Part shown: piece by piece, positions 27,235 to 34,555 of the stretch
Layout: each line of letters begins with the position of its first letter
How positions within the stretch are numbered: the first letter of the stretch is position 1
NCBI GenBank assembly: GCA_027587225.1
Contig: JAPDDQ010000001.1
Span: 124,001 to 188,000 of the forward strand
Direction: 5' to 3'
Length of the DNA stretch: 64,000 bases
DNA from: Solirubrobacter taibaiensis
GTDB lineage: Bacteria; Actinomycetota; Thermoleophilia; Solirubrobacterales; Solirubrobacteraceae
Program-made: the position numbers and the translations under genes
The notes under the pieces: generated by a model
Told to the model about the DNA's origin: nothing
What the model saw: the letters and a program-made list of their open reading frames with translations, nothing else
Database searches by the model: none

Positions 27235-28179
27235 TCAAGAGCCGGCGGGGCCGCCGCCGGCGGGGCCACCGCCAGCGGACGGGGGTGCGCCGGCCGACGC
27301 CGCGGTCGACGTGTCGACGCGGACAGCCAGCGAGGCCACGTAGCCGCTGTCGGTGTCACCGCTGATGGTCGCCATCTGCAGTGCCCCGTCGTCGTCGCCG
27401 AAGACGTTGTCGTTCGCGAGCGAGACCTGCGCGAGGTTCTCGACGGAGCCCTCGTACGCCGACAGCGCGTAGATGTCGCCGAGGACGTCTTCGGGAAGGG
27501 CCATCTGCGACGTGGAGATCGCGTTGGCCGAGTCGGTGATGGAGTCCACATCGGGATAGACCTCGAAGTGGATGTGCGGCCATCGCCCGGAGTAACACGC
27601 GGGAACGATCGACTTGAACGTCACCCGGCCGTCGGCGTCCGCGACCTGCACGCCTCGCAGCCACGACTCGTTCTCCACGCCCTCGGAGTACATGGAGTAC
27701 CGCCCCTGCGCGTCGCAGTGCCACGCGTACACGGCGACGTTCTCGAACGGCACGTCGTCATTCGCCAGGTCGGTGACCGTGAACGTGAAGCTCAGCGGCA
27801 CGCCGTCGACGGGCGCGTCGGCGCCGATGCTCGAGCGGATGTCGCTGCGCACGATCCCCGCCTCCTCGAGCACGTCTGGCCCGTTGGACCCGTCGCCGGG
27901 GTACGGGCCGGCGGTCTCGTCGGGGATCTCGCCCGTCGCCGCCGACGTCGATGCAGCGGTCGACGTCGCACTCGTGGTCGTCGCACCGCCACACGCGGCG
28001 AGCACGCTCGCGCCGACACCCAGACCGATGAGGCCCAGCACCGACCGACGGCTGACCAGGGTCTTGACGTCGAACCCGGCGCCTTGGTCGACGACCTCCT
28101 CCGTGGGACGGGCGAGCCGGCGACCCTCATAGGTCGGGCCCTCAGGTGTATGAACGGGTTCGGGGATGTGATCGGCCAT
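27235..28179 (-). CDS. Tat-exported lipoprotein, intradiol ring-cleavage dioxygenase
   Basis: The 314-residue protein carries a twin-arginine motif (SRRSVLG, Arg44-Arg45), a hydrophobic stretch and a lipobox with Cys63 in LAAC, so it should be a lipid-anchored Tat substrate. The catalytic part is an intradiol dioxygenase. The likely Fe(III) ligands are Tyr161, Tyr196, His202 and His204, the last three in the pattern Y-x-x-R-x-x-H-x-H. Such enzymes open catechol rings; the substrate of secreted forms is uncertain. A Gly/Pro/Ala-rich tail ends the protein. It directly precedes tatA-tatC-tatB, which supports a shared operon. Confidence 0.9.
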   Translation of the reverse strand: MADHIPEPVHTPEGPTYEGRRLARPTEEVVDQGAGFDVKTLVSRRSVLGLIGLGVGASVLAACGGATTTSATSTAASTSAATGEIPDETAGPYPGDGSNGPDVLEEAGIVRSDIRSSIGADAPVDGVPLSFTFTVTDLANDDVPFENVAVYAWHCDAQGRYSMYSEGVENESWLRGVQVADADGRVTFKSIVPACYSGRWPHIHFEVYPDVDSITDSANAISTSQMALPEDVLGDIYALSAYEGSVENLAQVSLANDNVFGDDDGALQMATISGDTDSGYVASLAVRVDTSTAASAGAPPSAGGGPAGGGPAGS

Positions 28180-28264
28180 GCGGACAGCGTGGACCGCCGA
28201 AATGGGCAAACCCGGTGAGTTCCCTGTGCAGTTCCTGGGAACGGGGAGACCGCACTGAGTCGTT

Positions 28265-28665
28265 CGTTAGAGGCCGCGCCGTCCTGCCGCCGGCGAGCAC
28301 GAGCGTGCCTCGCAGCGTCCGCAGCCGGCCGGTGCCGCCGAGCACGGTGAGCGTTCCGGCGCGGCGCAGGCCGGACAGCCGGGTCACGCCGTCGAGGGCC
28401 AGGCACATCCGGTCGCCACCGGCGACGCCAGGAACAGCGGGCCGCGTGCGGTTCCGACCGGGAACTTCGGCGCCAGCGCGAGGTCGAGCGACTCCTTCCA
28501 TATGCCCCCTTGCGCAGGCTCGAGAGGAGCGCACGCTGAGCACGCGCGACGCCGCGACGGAGTTCGCGGTCCAGGTGCCGCCCGCCCGCAGGCCACGCTC
28601 GAGCACCCGGCCGCTCGTGCGGTCGAGCTCGACGACCGTGCCGTCGAGGCCCACGTCGAGGTCGC
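28265..28665 (-). pseudogene. Frameshifted remnant of an unidentified minus-strand gene
   Basis: Protein-like strings can be read in alternating frames: VGLDGTVVELDRTSGRVLE near 28660-28600, a KESLDLALAPKFPVG string near 28500 in a second frame, and LRRAGTLTVLGGTGRLRTL near 28360 back in the first. Together they resemble part of a beta-rich repeat protein. At least two frameshifts break it, and no start or stop fits, so it is probably decayed. The family is not identified. Confidence 0.4.
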
Positions 28666-28840
28666 GGCGGGCCGCGGTAGCCGCGTGGGCCACCGCGCGT
28701 CCAGCCGCTCGAACCCGGAGATCGCCGCGGAGCGCTTCGTCGGCCGCCGCACCGTCGAGATGCACCTGGCCCGCGCCTACCGCGCAAGCTCGGGATCGGC
28801 GGCCGAGCCGAGCTATCCAGCGCGCTCGCCGAGGGCCGAA
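28660..28840 (+). pseudogene. Remnant of a LuxR-type helix-turn-helix regulator
   Basis: The plus strand encodes NPEIAAERFVGRRTVEMHLARAYR from about 28711, which fits the LuxR/GerE DNA-recognition helix pair. Two extra bases near 28783 break the frame; skipping them restores KLGIGGRAELSSALAEG, the expected end of a LuxR domain. The upstream part is also scrambled. This is a decayed C-terminal fragment with no intact N-terminal domain nearby. Confidence 0.6.
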
Positions 28841-28877
28841 CACCGGGCTAGTCCTTTCGGCCTGCGACTGGCGCTTG

Positions 28878-28908
28878 GTGGCCGTCGCGCGCTGTGCGCG
28901 ACGGCCAC
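28878..28908 (-). terminator. Perfect 13-bp hairpin after the haloperoxidase-like gene
   Basis: Bases 28878-28890 and 28896-28908 form a perfect 13-bp GC-rich stem with a 5-base loop, 12 bases beyond the stop of the minus-strand haloperoxidase-like gene. No T-run follows. Its placement favours a terminator. Confidence 0.6.
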
Positions 28909-28919
28909 TCGATCCGGCG

Positions 28920-30158
28920 CTACCAGTCGCGTTCGAAGCGGCTGGTGAGTACGTGCCGGGCGACGCGTTCGCCGATGGTCGCGCCGTCCTCGTCGGCCTT
29001 GCGGAAGTGGATGCCGGAGTAGACGCGGGCGTCGATCACCTCGTCGACGGCGTCGTCGAAGCGGTCGTAGCTTCGCGTGGTGTTGGAGCTGAGGCTCGTG
29101 ACGCTGAACCGGACGTGGTGGCCGAACGTCGCGTTCAACGTCGCGGCCATGGCGGCGCTCACCGACGAGAGCCCGGAGGGTTGGTCGGGGTAGGGCGGGG
29201 TGTTGATGAGCGGCGTCCAGCTTGTGTCGGGCGCGGTGTGCGGGTTGCCGTCCGACCCTGCTTCACGGATCGCCGTGATCGGCCGCCAGAACAGCCAGCG
29301 CGCCTTGTCGGTCCACACGCTGATGATCGTGTCGGCCCCGGCCATGTACATCAGCGCGAACATCCGCGCGTTCTCCGCCGACGAGCGGCCTCGGTCGAGC
29401 GCGAGTTGGCGCGCCACCCGGGTCCACGGCTGCGGGCCTTCTGCCCAAAAGCGCGCCTGGTCGGTCTGGTCCGGCGTCCGGGTCGTCGAGGTCGCCGAGC
29501 CCACGGTCTTGACCTCGTCGAACTCACGCGCATACCGCCGGCTCGTGAGCGGATCGGGCCCGCGGCTGGAGTAGCGGGCCGGGTCGCTGATGATGAACGG
29601 GCGCACGTCCTTGATCCAGGCCGCGGGGTCGTTGACGAATGCCGGCAGCACGGGTCGCCATTGCCCGATTGGCCACGGGTCGGTCGGCGTGGCGGGCGCC
29701 GGGAAGCGGTAGGCGCCTCCGCGGCCGTCACCCGTGCGCGCGGTGAGCATCGCTGCCGCCGCGATCTCCCCGACGGCGACGCCCCCGCTCTTGGCGGGCC
29801 CGGCGGGGATGGCGGCGAGCGACGCGTCGTACTGCGCCGTCAGCGTGGCCTGCTGCGCCGGCACGATGCCGAGCAGGACTCGGTACGCGGCGGCCGCGGC
29901 CGCCGCGTCGCGCGAGTACCAGCGACGCGCGCGGACGTCGACGAGATACGCGTCGCCGCGCCCGTCGATCGAGTTGACGGCGTCGTACACGGCGCCGTGG
30001 ACCATCGCAAGATGGACGGTGGACACGGTCGGGGACTGCCCGGCGGTCGTGACGAGTGCGGCCACCGCGTTCGCGTTCCAGTCCGTGACGGCGTCGGCGC
30101 GCGCCGACGCGGGAGCGACGAGCGCGCACAGCGCCGCCGCCAGCAACAGGCGCTTCAT
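28920..30158 (-). CDS. Secreted vanadium-haloperoxidase/PAP2-like protein lacking the PSGH histidine
   Basis: The 412-residue protein has a signal peptide (about 1-20) and the fold pattern of vanadium-dependent haloperoxidases. A K-x-R phosphate/vanadate-binding segment lies in DKARWLFWRPITAI, and a C-terminal SGIHFR motif supplies the metal-binding His384. In the middle motif, normally PSGH, the sequence is PSGL, with Leu330 (codon CTC at 29169-29171) in place of the acid-base His. The active site may therefore be altered or inactive as a haloperoxidase. ATG 30158 is chosen because the signal peptide begins there; it overlaps the stop of a 30-codon upstream frame as ATGA. Confidence 0.82.
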   Translation of the reverse strand: MKRLLLAAALCALVAPASARADAVTDWNANAVAALVTTAGQSPTVSTVHLAMVHGAVYDAVNSIDGRGDAYLVDVRARRWYSRDAAAAAAAYRVLLGIVPAQQATLTAQYDASLAAIPAGPAKSGGVAVGEIAAAAMLTARTGDGRGGAYRFPAPATPTDPWPIGQWRPVLPAFVNDPAAWIKDVRPFIISDPARYSSRGPDPLTSRRYAREFDEVKTVGSATSTTRTPDQTDQARFWAEGPQPWTRVARQLALDRGRSSAENARMFALMYMAGADTIISVWTDKARWLFWRPITAIREAGSDGNPHTAPDTSWTPLINTPPYPDQPSGLSSVSAAMAATLNATFGHHVRFSVTSLSSNTTRSYDRFDDAVDEVIDARVYSGIHFRKADEDGATIGERVARHVLTSRFERDW

Positions 30159-30247
30159 CGCGCCGGCTCGATGTCGTGGTCGTTCGGCTCCACGAGGCAG
30201 CCACGGCACCCCGCCAGCTCCTGGCGCACGTTGAGAAGTGTGCTCAT
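30155..30247 (-). CDS. Possible 30-residue leader ORF coupled to the haloperoxidase-like gene
   Basis: An ATG at 30247 opens a 30-codon frame that ends in TGA overlapping the ATG of the haloperoxidase-like gene. The peptide contains a CRGC motif at about residues 14-17 and is otherwise unremarkable. The exact ATGA coupling suggests it is translated, perhaps to set expression of the main gene. It could also be chance; only comparison with relatives can decide. Confidence 0.35.
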   Translation of the reverse strand: MSTLLNVRQELAGCRGCLVEPNDHDIEPAR

Positions 30248-30557
30248 GCGCCGACGCTACGTCCGGGCGCGTGGCCGGTCATGACGCAGCCTGACCCACT
30301 TTTCGTGACCTCGACGGCGTGCCCTGACGACATGGCGATGCTCAGATCTGACTACGACTGGAACACCAGTGGCGGTTCACGCAGCGCCTTTGGCGAGCGT
30401 CCGCCCGCGCCGCGCTGCAATCTGTGCACTCCTGGTGCGTCTACCGCCTACGGCGTGAAGGTAGAGCGTCGAGCGGACCACCGACTTTCGGGGCGCGTTG
30501 TTGAAAACAGCCCAAAAACGAGAGTCTGGCGCCTCTATCGCTCGTTCCAGAAAGCAG
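30248..30557. other. No gene recognised
   Basis: This 310-base stretch holds no frame with family resemblance and no clear promoter. It borders the tRNA remnant and probably belongs to the disturbed integration region. Confidence 0.5.
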
Positions 30558-30581
30558 AAAGGCCCGCATCTGCGGGCCTTT
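30558..30581 (-). terminator. Rho-independent terminator of the vanished tRNA-Leu gene
   Basis: AAAGGCCCGCA (30558-30568) and TGCGGGCCTTT (30571-30581) form a perfect 11-bp stem ending in A/T pairs. It sits 7 bases beyond the tRNA-Leu 3' remnant on the minus strand. This is the usual position and shape of a tRNA terminator. Confidence 0.75.
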
Positions 30582-30588
30582 CCAGATG

Positions 30589-30642
30589 TGCCGAAGAGGA
30601 CTCGAACCTTCACCCGGTTATCCCGGACCAGGCCCTCAACTT
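30589..30642 (-). pseudogene. 3' half of a tRNA-Leu (anticodon GAG), truncated
   Basis: Read on the minus strand, this stretch gives an anticodon loop TTGAGGG, a 3' anticodon stem, and a long class II variable arm with the stem CCGG-GATAA-CCGG. A T-arm with GGTTCGAGTCC and an acceptor strand CTTCGGCA follow, as expected for tRNA-Leu. Two bases appear lost where the T-stem meets the acceptor strand: restoring them gives a perfect GAAGG/CCTTC T-stem. The 5' half, including GCCGAAG, is absent and replaced by unrelated sequence. This is typical of a scar left by integration at a tRNA. Confidence 0.65.
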
Positions 30643-30810
30643 GTCGCCGGGATCGTCGCTCCGTCTGTCTCGCACTCTAGAGCCGAGGTTCGTCTCGCGC
30701 CAGCGACGGAATAGTCGCATGAGTCGTTCTGGTCGTTTCAACGTCGTGAACGCGCGGACGCACGTGATCTAGAAGGAGCAACTCCCCGTGCGCGAGCGAA
30801 GTGTCGAGCC

Positions 30811-30966
30811 TTGACGATCTCGCACCTCACCCCGGCCGTGAGCCGCGTCGTCGAGGTCGCGGCTCAGCGCATGAGCGACTGCCCGATCGCCGAGATGCTC
30901 TTTGTGACGCTCAAGACGGTCGTCGAGGTGCACCGCGGCCACGGGCTGGGTTGCGCAGACCAATAG
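30811..30966 (+). pseudogene. Second LuxR-type helix-turn-helix remnant
   Basis: The plus strand reads SHLTPAVSRVVEVAAQRMS, then IAEMLFVTLKTVVEVH, before a stop at 30964-30966. This matches the LuxR/GerE DNA-binding domain from its LTP opening to the recognition helix, with one duplicated Val codon. The final helix has degenerated. No effector domain precedes it, so it is a fragment. Confidence 0.6.
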
Positions 30967-31537
30967 TTGTTGCGCTTCGCCCCTCGCAGAGGGCACCCTT
31001 CGCCGCGACGCACTGCGCGCGATCGAGGCGGTCGCGCGTCATCTGTCTGAGTCACAGAGGGCAAAACGGATTCACTACCACGTCGAGTTCTCCGCCGCCC
31101 GGCGACGGGGACGCTGCAAGTGCGACATCCAGGCCCGCTCGCTGCCCAGCCGAGACGACCTCGCGTCGCGCGAGCGCCTGCAAGCCGTCTTGCGCGCACG
31201 GTCGCCTCGTGCGCTGGCAGCCCGGCGAAGGGCTGCGTTTCTCGCAGTACCCGCAGTCGCACGCCGTGCGCTAACGGCGCGTCGCCTAGGTGGCCTGGCG
31301 CGTGGGTGCGCAAGCGGTCTGGCGGGTGGGCTCGAAAGCGACCCCGCCCGCGGGGGAATCGGTCTGGCGGACGCCGGTCTCCCGCCTGTCGAGACGCGCG
31401 TGGCATTGGCATGCCCAAGACCTCACGTAAGCCGACCGCCGACGCCGACCGCGGCACGTCCGCGAGTCGGTGCGCGGCACTGCGTGCACCGCGTCCGTTG
31501 CGCGCTCGAGCGCGAGCTGCGGCCGCTCGCCCGGCGC
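30967..31537. other. Degenerate accessory DNA without an identifiable gene
   Basis: Several overlapping frames are open because of the GC bias, but none resembles a known family or has a plausible start with a ribosome-binding site. It lies between a regulator remnant and a transposase remnant, so decayed mobile DNA is likely. Confidence 0.5.
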
Positions 31538-31875
31538 CGACGACCGCGACCGCCTGCTGATGAGCATCCCCGGGGTCGCCGAGCTGCTGGGGCTGACGAT
31601 CGCATCCGAGATCGGCGACGTCGCCCGTTCTCCAGTGCCGGCAAGCGCATCGACTACCCCGGGCCGAACCCCAGGATCAAGCAGTCCGGCGCGCCCGCGT
31701 CGGGCGCATGTCCAAGGCCGGACCAGACACGCTGTGCTGGGCCGCGGTCGAGGCCTCCCAGCAGGCATGGCGACCGACCACCCCTGGCACGAGCTCTACG
31801 CCGTCATCAAGCGCCGCCACGGCAAGGCCAACCCCGCCAAAGCGGACGTCGCGCGCAAGAGCCTGATCGCCAGCC
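31538..31875 (+). pseudogene. IS110-family transposase remnant (Transposase_20 part)
   Basis: The frame first gives LLMSIPGVAELLGLTIASEIG, after a frameshift FSSAGKRIDYPGPNPRIKQSG, and after another WHELYAVIKRRHGKANPAKA. In order these match the C-terminal Transposase_20 domain of IS110-type transposases. The N-terminal DEDD catalytic domain is missing, and at least two frameshifts are present, so it is inactive. Confidence 0.7.
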
Positions 31876-32453
31876 GGCCCATCCTGTCCGCAACAAAGCC
31901 GTTCAAGCCCAGCGCCCAACGCGCGACCGATCCTGCCCTGGCAGGCTCCTCCGTTCATCTGGCCGACTTGAGGCCCACAAACGATCTGAGAACCCGGGGC
32001 AGCTGCAAGCGACTACGTGCCGCCGATGAGCGCCGAGAGATGTCAGCAGCCCGCTGCCTACACCCCGCGGAGGTCAACACCGTCAGCACCACACTGCTTG
32101 ACAACACGACGTCCTTCAAAGAGACGAATGGCTCGTCGGCCGCGGGTATCTCTCAGCCGAGTCGATCTCTCTGGTCTCGCCGACTCGGAGAAGTCGTCTC
32201 TAAATGAGACCAAGGAAGGAGTGACCGAGCTCCAAGTGGCCTGAGCAACCGATCCGTTTCCGACGTTCTTCTACACCACGCTCCGGGGCTAGGCTGGCCG
32301 TGTCGCGACGGTGATGCGGGTTCGTTCGCGCGTGAGCTGTTGGCCCGCGCGAGCTGCGTGAGTGCTGGCCCGCCGATCCGGCACTGGCGGCGGCGCTGGG
32401 CGTGCCTGAGGCCGAGCTGCGCGTGGCGCTGGCCACCGTCGGGAGAGGCTCCT
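31876..32453. other. No intact gene recognised before the P450 gene
   Basis: A short Ala/Leu-rich string near 32340-32440 on the plus strand (ALAAALGVPEAELRVAL) looks like a piece of a real protein but has no complete frame. The remainder shows no family resemblance. This is likely the frayed edge of the cluster. Confidence 0.4.
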
Positions 32454-33806
32454 TCATCCGGCGACGGTTTGCGCGCTTCGCCGGTGCACTCGCACGCGGA
32501 TGGGCGCCGCCGGTCTCAGGTTGACCACGAGTTCGTGGGCGACCGTCGCATCCGCGAACTCCAGCTGCGAGCGCTGCGCCAACGTCGCCACGAGCACCTG
32601 GCCCTCCATGAGCGAGAGACCTCCGCCGACGCATACGTGATGCCCGGCGCCGAACGGCAGGAACGCGAACTTGGGCAGCGCTCGCTCGTTCTCGCGTGTG
32701 AAGCGGTTCGGGTCAAAGCGCTCCGGGTCGGGGAACACGGCCTCTCGCCGGTGCAGGAGGTACGGGCTGACGAGCGCGATCGTGCCGCGTCGCACGCGAT
32801 ACCCGCCGAGGGTCGTGTCGCGCAGGGCCCCGCGCAGGATCACTGACGCCGGCGGGTAAAGCCGCAGTGTCTCCTTGAACACGGCCAGGGAACGTGGGAG
32901 CTCGGGGAGATCGGCATGCGTCAGAACGCGCTCGCCGAGCACGGCGTCGACCTCGTCACGCACCTGGCGCGCGACGTCCGGGTGGCGGCCGAGCAGATAC
33001 AAAGCCCAGGTGATCGCGTCCGCCGAGGTCTCCTGCGCCGCGCCGCAGAGCGTGACGATCTCATCGTAGAGCTGGCGGGGCTCCATCGCGGCGTCGGTCT
33101 CGTCCCGGACGTCGAGCAGCAGCGAGAGCAGGTCGTCGGGCCGCTGCCCTGACGTGAGTCGTCGCTCGATGATCGTCCCCAGCTGTGAGCGGATCGTGTG
33201 CAACGCGCGCCGCGTACGCAGGCTGCGCGGCGTGGGGACGCTCAACGGTAATGGCAGCGGGCGCGTGAGCGCGTACATCTCCCACGCGAACGCGGTCGTC
33301 ACCGCGCGGCCGAGATCGCCTTCGCGCAATACGCCCGAGGACAGCAGGAGCTGTCCAACGATGCTCATGGTCAGCCGGTTCATCTCCGAGAGCAGATCGA
33401 TCTCGGCGCCCGCAGGCCATTCTGCTTGTAAGCGATGCGCGATCTCTGCCATTCGCTCAGCCCACGGCGCGATGTGCCGAGCGTGGAACGCCGGCGCGAT
33501 CATCTGGCGCTGGCGAGCATGCAGCGCGCCTTCGCTTGTCAGGAGGCCGCGGCCGAGCAGCGGCGTGAGCGCGCGCCGCTGGTAGCTGCTGCGATCGAAG
33601 TCCTCAGGATGCTCGACGTAGATCTCCCGCACGAGCGCCGGCGAGTTCAAGAGCACCATACGTCGCGGGCCAAGACGGAACGCGCCGATGTCGCCGCATT
33701 CGGCCGTAACACGCTCAAGCAGCGCGAGCGGGTCCCGTCGCAGCTCACGAGCGATCGTGAGCGTGCTCAGCGACGGCCGCGGAGCGCGGGTCACGCCGGG
33801 CGCCAT
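32454..33806 (-). CDS. Cytochrome P450 in the lipid-polyketide cluster
   Basis: The 450-residue enzyme shows the heme-binding loop FLPFGAGHHVCVGGG with Cys392 as thiolate ligand, the E-x-x-R motif in KETLRLYPP and an I-helix segment AAQETSADAITW. In the heme loop the usual Arg is His, which occurs in some P450s. There is no membrane anchor. As the last gene of the minus-strand operon, overlapping the thioesterase stop region by 16 bases, it probably hydroxylates or otherwise oxidises the cluster product. Substrate and position are unknown. Confidence 0.93.
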   Translation of the reverse strand: MAPGVTRAPRPSLSTLTIARELRRDPLALLERVTAECGDIGAFRLGPRRMVLLNSPALVREIYVEHPEDFDRSSYQRRALTPLLGRGLLTSEGALHARQRQMIAPAFHARHIAPWAERMAEIAHRLQAEWPAGAEIDLLSEMNRLTMSIVGQLLLSSGVLREGDLGRAVTTAFAWEMYALTRPLPLPLSVPTPRSLRTRRALHTIRSQLGTIIERRLTSGQRPDDLLSLLLDVRDETDAAMEPRQLYDEIVTLCGAAQETSADAITWALYLLGRHPDVARQVRDEVDAVLGERVLTHADLPELPRSLAVFKETLRLYPPASVILRGALRDTTLGGYRVRRGTIALVSPYLLHRREAVFPDPERFDPNRFTRENERALPKFAFLPFGAGHHVCVGGGLSLMEGQVLVATLAQRSQLEFADATVAHELVVNLRPAAPIRVRVHRRSAQTVAG

Positions 33807-34555
33807 CGATCCAGGTCCTCGGTCACCGCTCCAGCGACGCTCGCGGGGGACGCTTGCGCCAGGAAATGCCCGCCGGAGGTGATCCGCAGCGAGAACTCCG
33901 CGTCAGTCTCGTCCTTCCATGCTGCGAGCGCGTCAATTGTGAGGCTGCGATCGTCGCACCCGCCCAGTGCGGAGATCGGGGATGCCAGCGCCGGCTCGTG
34001 AACGAACTCGAGGCTGTGAGCGAGCCGCAGGTCGGCGCGCAGGATGGGCAGGAAGTGGGCCAGCACATCGTCGGATCGCAGCACGGCCTCTGGAAGGCCG
34101 CCGTACCGTCGCTCCAGTTCCGCGACCAGTTCCGTCCCGGGCAGCTCGTGCAGCGGAGCGCGCGGGTCAGCAAGGTGGGGCGGAGCAGAGGCCAGAACGA
34201 ATAGGTGCGCGGGCGGTCGATCCCGGGCGCGCAGCTCGTGCGCGACAGCGAACGCCAGCCACGCGCCGATGCTCTGCCCAAGGAGCGCGAACGGGCGGTC
34301 TACTCCTGCGTCGATCGCGTCCGCGAGCTCCGACACGAGCCGCGCCGGCGCCGCCACGGCGTGTGGGCGGCCCTCGCGCCCGGGCAGGCGCACCGCGAGT
34401 GTCTCGATCGCGTCCGGCAACCGCGCGGCGAGCGGCCGGAGTGCCGCCGTGCCCGAGCCGGCATGGCCGAAGCAGACGAGCCGCAGTGTCGGGCGCGACC
34501 GTGTCCCGATCGTGACGAGACAGCTTCCCGCGTCTTTGGCGACGGTCGATCTCAC
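33791..34555 (-). CDS. Type II thioesterase
   Basis: The 254-residue alpha/beta-hydrolase has the nucleophile motif GQSIG (Ser95), an Asp in GGCDDRS and the catalytic His230 in SGGHF, with the CFGHAGSG opening typical of GrsT/RifR-like type II thioesterases. These enzymes remove stalled or wrong acyl groups from carrier proteins of PKS and NRPS systems. GTG 34555 overlaps the desaturase stop (GTGA). Its presence supports an active carrier-protein pathway in this operon. A hydrolytic product-releasing role is less likely given the reductase fusion upstream. Confidence 0.9.
   Translation of the reverse strand: MRSTVAKDAGSCLVTIGTRSRPTLRLVCFGHAGSGTAALRPLAARLPDAIETLAVRLPGREGRPHAVAAPARLVSELADAIDAGVDRPFALLGQSIGAWLAFAVAHELRARDRPPAHLFVLASAPPHLADPRAPLHELPGTELVAELERRYGGLPEAVLRSDDVLAHFLPILRADLRLAHSLEFVHEPALASPISALGGCDDRSLTIDALAAWKDETDAEFSLRITSGGHFLAQASPASVAGAVTEDLDRWRPA

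Noticed and set aside
28146..30284. 712-codon plus-strand frame across the debris and haloperoxidase region
   Set aside because: It is mostly antisense to the haloperoxidase-like gene, and its product is Arg-rich noise apart from the short LuxR remnant, which is listed separately.
32340..32440. Plus-strand string resembling a protein fragment near the P450 gene
   Set aside because: It has no complete frame, no start and no identifiable family. It is mentioned only as debris.
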